Assembly (NCBI GenBank): GCA_021769525.1
Contig: JAETSQ010000018.1
Location: 1 to 64,000 of the forward strand
Length of the DNA stretch: 64,000 nt
DNA from: Oscillospiraceae bacterium
GTDB lineage: Bacteria > Bacillota > Clostridia > Oscillospirales > Ruminococcaceae
Direction: 5' to 3'
Part shown: positions 61,910 to 64,000 of the stretch, piece by piece
Position numbering within the stretch: position 1 is the stretch's first letter
Layout of the letters: each line of letters opens with the position of its first letter
Translations under genes and position numbers: made by a program
Notes under the pieces: model-generated
Told to the model about the DNA's origin: nothing
The model's input: the letters and a program-made list of their open reading frames with translations, nothing else
Databases searched by the model: none

Positions 61910-62572
61910 ATGGATCCGGTGATTTTATTTGATTTGGACGGGACCCTCCTGGATTCCCTGGCGGATATTACCCTCTGCGCCAATACCGCCCTGGAGATCT
62001 CCGGCCTGCCTCAGCATACCAAGGAGGATTACCGGGGATACATCGGCAACGGCATGGAGATGCTCCTGCGCCGGATGATGACCCCGGAAGCCTACGAAAA
62101 GCACGGGGGCCGGGTGCGCAGCGATTACATGACCATCTACGGGGACCTGTGCGCCCAGGGCGGCAGGCTCTTCCCCGGCATCCCGGAGATGCTAGGCGCC
62201 CTCCAAAAGGCGGGGGCGAAGACCGCCGTCATCTCCAACAAGCCGGACTACCAGACCCGGCTGGTGTGGGAGAGCACCTTCGGGGAGGCCCTGGACCTGG
62301 CCCAGGGGCAGCTGGAGGGCATCCCCACCAAGCCGGACCCCGCCGGCCCCAGGGAGGTGCTGCGCCGCCTGGGCGGGGAGTGCATCGCCTACGTGGGGGA
62401 TTCCGAGGTGGATATGCAGACGGGAAAGAACTGCGGCTTTTACACCGTAGGGGTCACCTGGGGGATGAAGCCCCGGAAGGTGCTGCTGCAAAGCGGGGCG
62501 GACGCCCTGGCGGACACGGTGGAGGAGCTGACGGAGCTGCTGCTGGAACGGATACCGGAGCGGCTGCGCTGA
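61910..62572 (+). CDS. HAD-family phosphatase, phosphoglycolate-phosphatase type
   Basis: About 220 residues. HAD motifs in order: nucleophile Asp in FDLDGTLLDS near residue 8, Ser/Thr in VISNKPD near 109, Lys in PTKPDP near 141 and the acidic pair in YVGDSEVDM near 164. A helical cap (C1) lies between motifs 1 and 2. It resembles Gph, which removes 2-phosphoglycolate formed in DNA repair, but substrate choice in this family is broad. I chose the ATG at 61910; a GTG at 61901 is possible. Confidence 0.88.
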   Translation: MDPVILFDLDGTLLDSLADITLCANTALEISGLPQHTKEDYRGYIGNGMEMLLRRMMTPEAYEKHGGRVRSDYMTIYGDLCAQGGRLFPGIPEMLGALQKAGAKTAVISNKPDYQTRLVWESTFGEALDLAQGQLEGIPTKPDPAGPREVLRRLGGECIAYVGDSEVDMQTGKNCGFYTVGVTWGMKPRKVLLQSGADALADTVEELTELLLERIPERLR

Positions 62573-62597
62573 AACCGGGGGCTTTGCCCCCGGTTTT
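62572..62597 (+). terminator. Terminator after the HAD phosphatase gene
   Basis: A perfect 11-bp stem AAACCGGGGGC-ttt-GCCCCCGGTTT, followed by TCC TTTT. Confidence 0.85.
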
Positions 62598-62909
62598 CCT
62601 TTTGCGGAGGTCCGGGGGGCTGTCTGTCCGTTTTCACCAAAAGACGCGCTTCTTTTTCTCCATATCGTCACTTGTTATCCCGGTATGGGTGGTGTATAAT
62701 AGAGCCATAAAAATTTACATATGTAATAACTCCGCAGGCAAAAAATTTTTTGAATGGGAAAGGAACGGAAGGACTGTCTGTAAATCCAGGGCTTTATACA
62801 GATGCTTCCGTTTGCTACAAACGAAAAGAAAGGGTGAGCCCCATGTTCTAGCCAGATTTTTACTGGACACAAGCAGCTATCTATGGTATGATTGGAAAGG
62901 AGAAAAAAC
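62598..62909 (+). other. Gene-free region with a first promoter and a long hairpin
   Basis: A promoter TTGTTA (62672-62677) / TATAAT (62695-62700), spacer 17, opens a transcript with a bipartite stem: AACGGAAG (62764-62771) pairs with 62805-62812, and TCTGTA (62777-62782) with 62797-62802. Further on, AAAGGG precedes the three-codon frame ATG-TTC-TAG at 62843-62851. It may be a leader RNA or a gene remnant. Confidence 0.5.
62864..62892 (+). promoter_or_regulatory. Second sigma-A promoter before the protease gene
   Basis: TGGACA (62864-62869) and TATGAT (62887-62892), spacer 17 bases. The -10 box lies only 17 bases before the ATG, so the transcript from it would have a very short leader. Confidence 0.65.
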
Positions 62910-64000
62910 ATGAAACGCACACTTTCTATTTTGATTTCTTTGGTGCTTGTATTTTCCATGGTTCCCTGTGCGTATGCTGTGGATAGTACATCAAACAACC
63001 TCAACGCCGACATTGAATCACTGGTGGCTTCTTATCTGCGCAACTACAATGATCCCAGCCTTTTTGAATCTACCTATGCCGTTGGGCAAGAACTGCCCGC
63101 CTATGTTTTTAAGGATGGTGATTTTGAGGAGTTTCGCACAGCAAGATATTTCCCCATCTTCAAGGATAATGAAATTTGGGCAATGGTCACGATGGTAAAC
63201 GCCGATACCAACGACCCTTCTTATACTATCGACCGGGATTTCCCAAAGGAATTAAAGGCCGCTACAAATAACGGGGCAAATAACGGCTGTCTGATTCTTG
63301 ATTTTCTTACCGTATATTCCTATTCGGGGAGCGATTTGTCCGAGCTGATGACCTACGATTTGACCCTTGAAGGTGACGAATCTACATCTCGGCCACAAAA
63401 AACCAAGGCAAGAACGATTAAAGACTTTATACAGGATTCCGGCATAAACTTTAAGCAGGTAAAAGCAAATGACTTATCCCCATTAAATATTTCTGTTCCC
63501 GTAGCTACAAGGTCGGTAGAGCCCCCCATACGGCATACACTTGATGTAACTTTATATAAACAGCCACAAGGATCTGAAATCTGCTGGGCTGTTGCGACCT
63601 ATTGCATAGCGAGGGAACTCCTTTGGCCAACTGCGCCAACTCCGTACCCCTATCCTAGTAATCCCATGGAAATCGTCAACTACAGGAACGCAAATTTCCC
63701 TGACCCTGATAGACCCACTAGGCAGTCCGGTAAAATTGAAGAGGCCCAAAGATGCCTAAAAGAAATGTATCATATCTATACAAATTACTATACAAGGTCT
63801 CTCACCGTAGATGAAATGGAAGAAAGTCTGGATGACTTTTGTCCTATGTATTCAGCATGGTACAATGCAGGATGGACCTACGGGCATTCTGTCTGTGTAG
63901 CCGGATATAATTTAGACGAAGACTACACAACGACTGTCATTATTATGGAATCCTTGACTGGTTATTATAAAGAAATTGTCCGGAACGGTGCCGGAGAATA
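62910..64000 (+). CDS. Secreted papain-like cysteine protease, partial at window end
   Basis: At least 363 residues, open at the right edge. A signal peptide (MKRTLSILISLVLVFSMVPCAYA, cleavage near residue 23) is followed by a propeptide-like region of about 190 residues. The catalytic domain has Cys225 in QPQGSEICWAVATYC, with Gln218 or Gln220 as oxyanion partner, and His326 in YGHSVCVAGYN; the Asn/Asp of the triad would come next. The layout matches papain-like, staphopain/C39-type bacterial proteases. GGAAAGGAG precedes the ATG. It is clearly AT richer than the rest of the window, which suggests recent transfer. Confidence 0.82.
   Translation, partial: MKRTLSILISLVLVFSMVPCAYAVDSTSNNLNADIESLVASYLRNYNDPSLFESTYAVGQELPAYVFKDGDFEEFRTARYFPIFKDNEIWAMVTMVNADTNDPSYTIDRDFPKELKAATNNGANNGCLILDFLTVYSYSGSDLSELMTYDLTLEGDESTSRPQKTKARTIKDFIQDSGINFKQVKANDLSPLNISVPVATRSVEPPIRHTLDVTLYKQPQGSEICWAVATYCIARELLWPTAPTPYPYPSNPMEIVNYRNANFPDPDRPTRQSGKIEEAQRCLKEMYHIYTNYYTRSLTVDEMEESLDDFCPMYSAWYNAGWTYGHSVCVAGYNLDEDYTTTVIIMESLTGYYKEIVRNGAGE

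Noticed and set aside
62675-63013. 112-codon minus-strand frame upstream of the protease
   Set aside because: It overlaps two plus-strand promoters and the protease signal peptide and has no ribosome binding site.

Overview
The window looks like the chromosome of a GC-rich member of the Clostridia (Oscillospiraceae-type gut Firmicute); this is inferred from gene content, not from a database match. Supporting signs are the Firmicute order of the ribosomal superoperon (S10-spc-alpha, with a small KOW protein between map and infA, and rpsD between rpsK and rpoA), zinc-binding forms of S14, S4, L36, L24 and adenylate kinase, MutS2, an ECF-type sigma factor with a membrane-anchored partner, strong AGGAGG ribosome binding sites, several TTG/GTG starts, and clear sigma-A promoters with 17-base spacers. 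Most genes are GC rich; the stretches at 13.2-14.1, 20.2-20.8 and 62.9-64.0 kb are visibly AT richer.

Layout. 0-5 kb: pentapeptide-repeat protein, a fold-back repeat, uridine kinase, MutS2 and a small Cys-rich protein. 4.9-6 kb (minus): ECF sigma and its membrane partner. 6.1-12.3 kb: a sensory block of hybrid histidine kinase, solute-binding lipoprotein and chemoreceptor, facing a FadR-type regulator. 13.2-14.4 kb: a low-complexity surface protein, palindromic repeats and tRNA-Leu(CAG). 14.5-20.2 kb (minus): a complete BmpA/DUF3798-type ABC importer, divergent from a YheO-type regulator. 21.5-22.5 kb: no convincing protein gene, but a promoter, many hairpins and a terminator that together suggest a structured RNA of about 600 nt. 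22.5-24.6 kb: a lipoprotein and an AbrB/PIN toxin-antitoxin pair. 24.7-40.3 kb (minus): rpsJ to rplQ, 31 genes read as one unit from a promoter near 40.34 kb; the rplV gene encodes only about half of L22.

40.5-46 kb: an Hsp90-family ATPase gene with small unknown genes and a 379-residue partner. 46.2-50.6 kb: DeoD, a Na/Pi-type transporter, glycerate kinase and a zinc-ribbon protein. 50.6-55.9 kb: tandem 53-bp repeats, then a sugar-type ABC importer without its own ATPase, an SGNH esterase and YaaA. 56.2-61.0 kb: YoaK, then mnmE-mnmG-rsmG (tRNA and 16S rRNA modification). 61-62.6 kb: thiT under a TPP riboswitch, divergent from an HAD phosphatase; the two promoters overlap at their -35 boxes. 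From 62.9 kb a secreted papain-like protease runs off the window.

The best candidates for something new are the roughly 600-nt RNA at 21.77-22.37 kb, the halved L22, the Hsp90-family operon, and a hairpin repeat family whose copies differ by compensatory changes.
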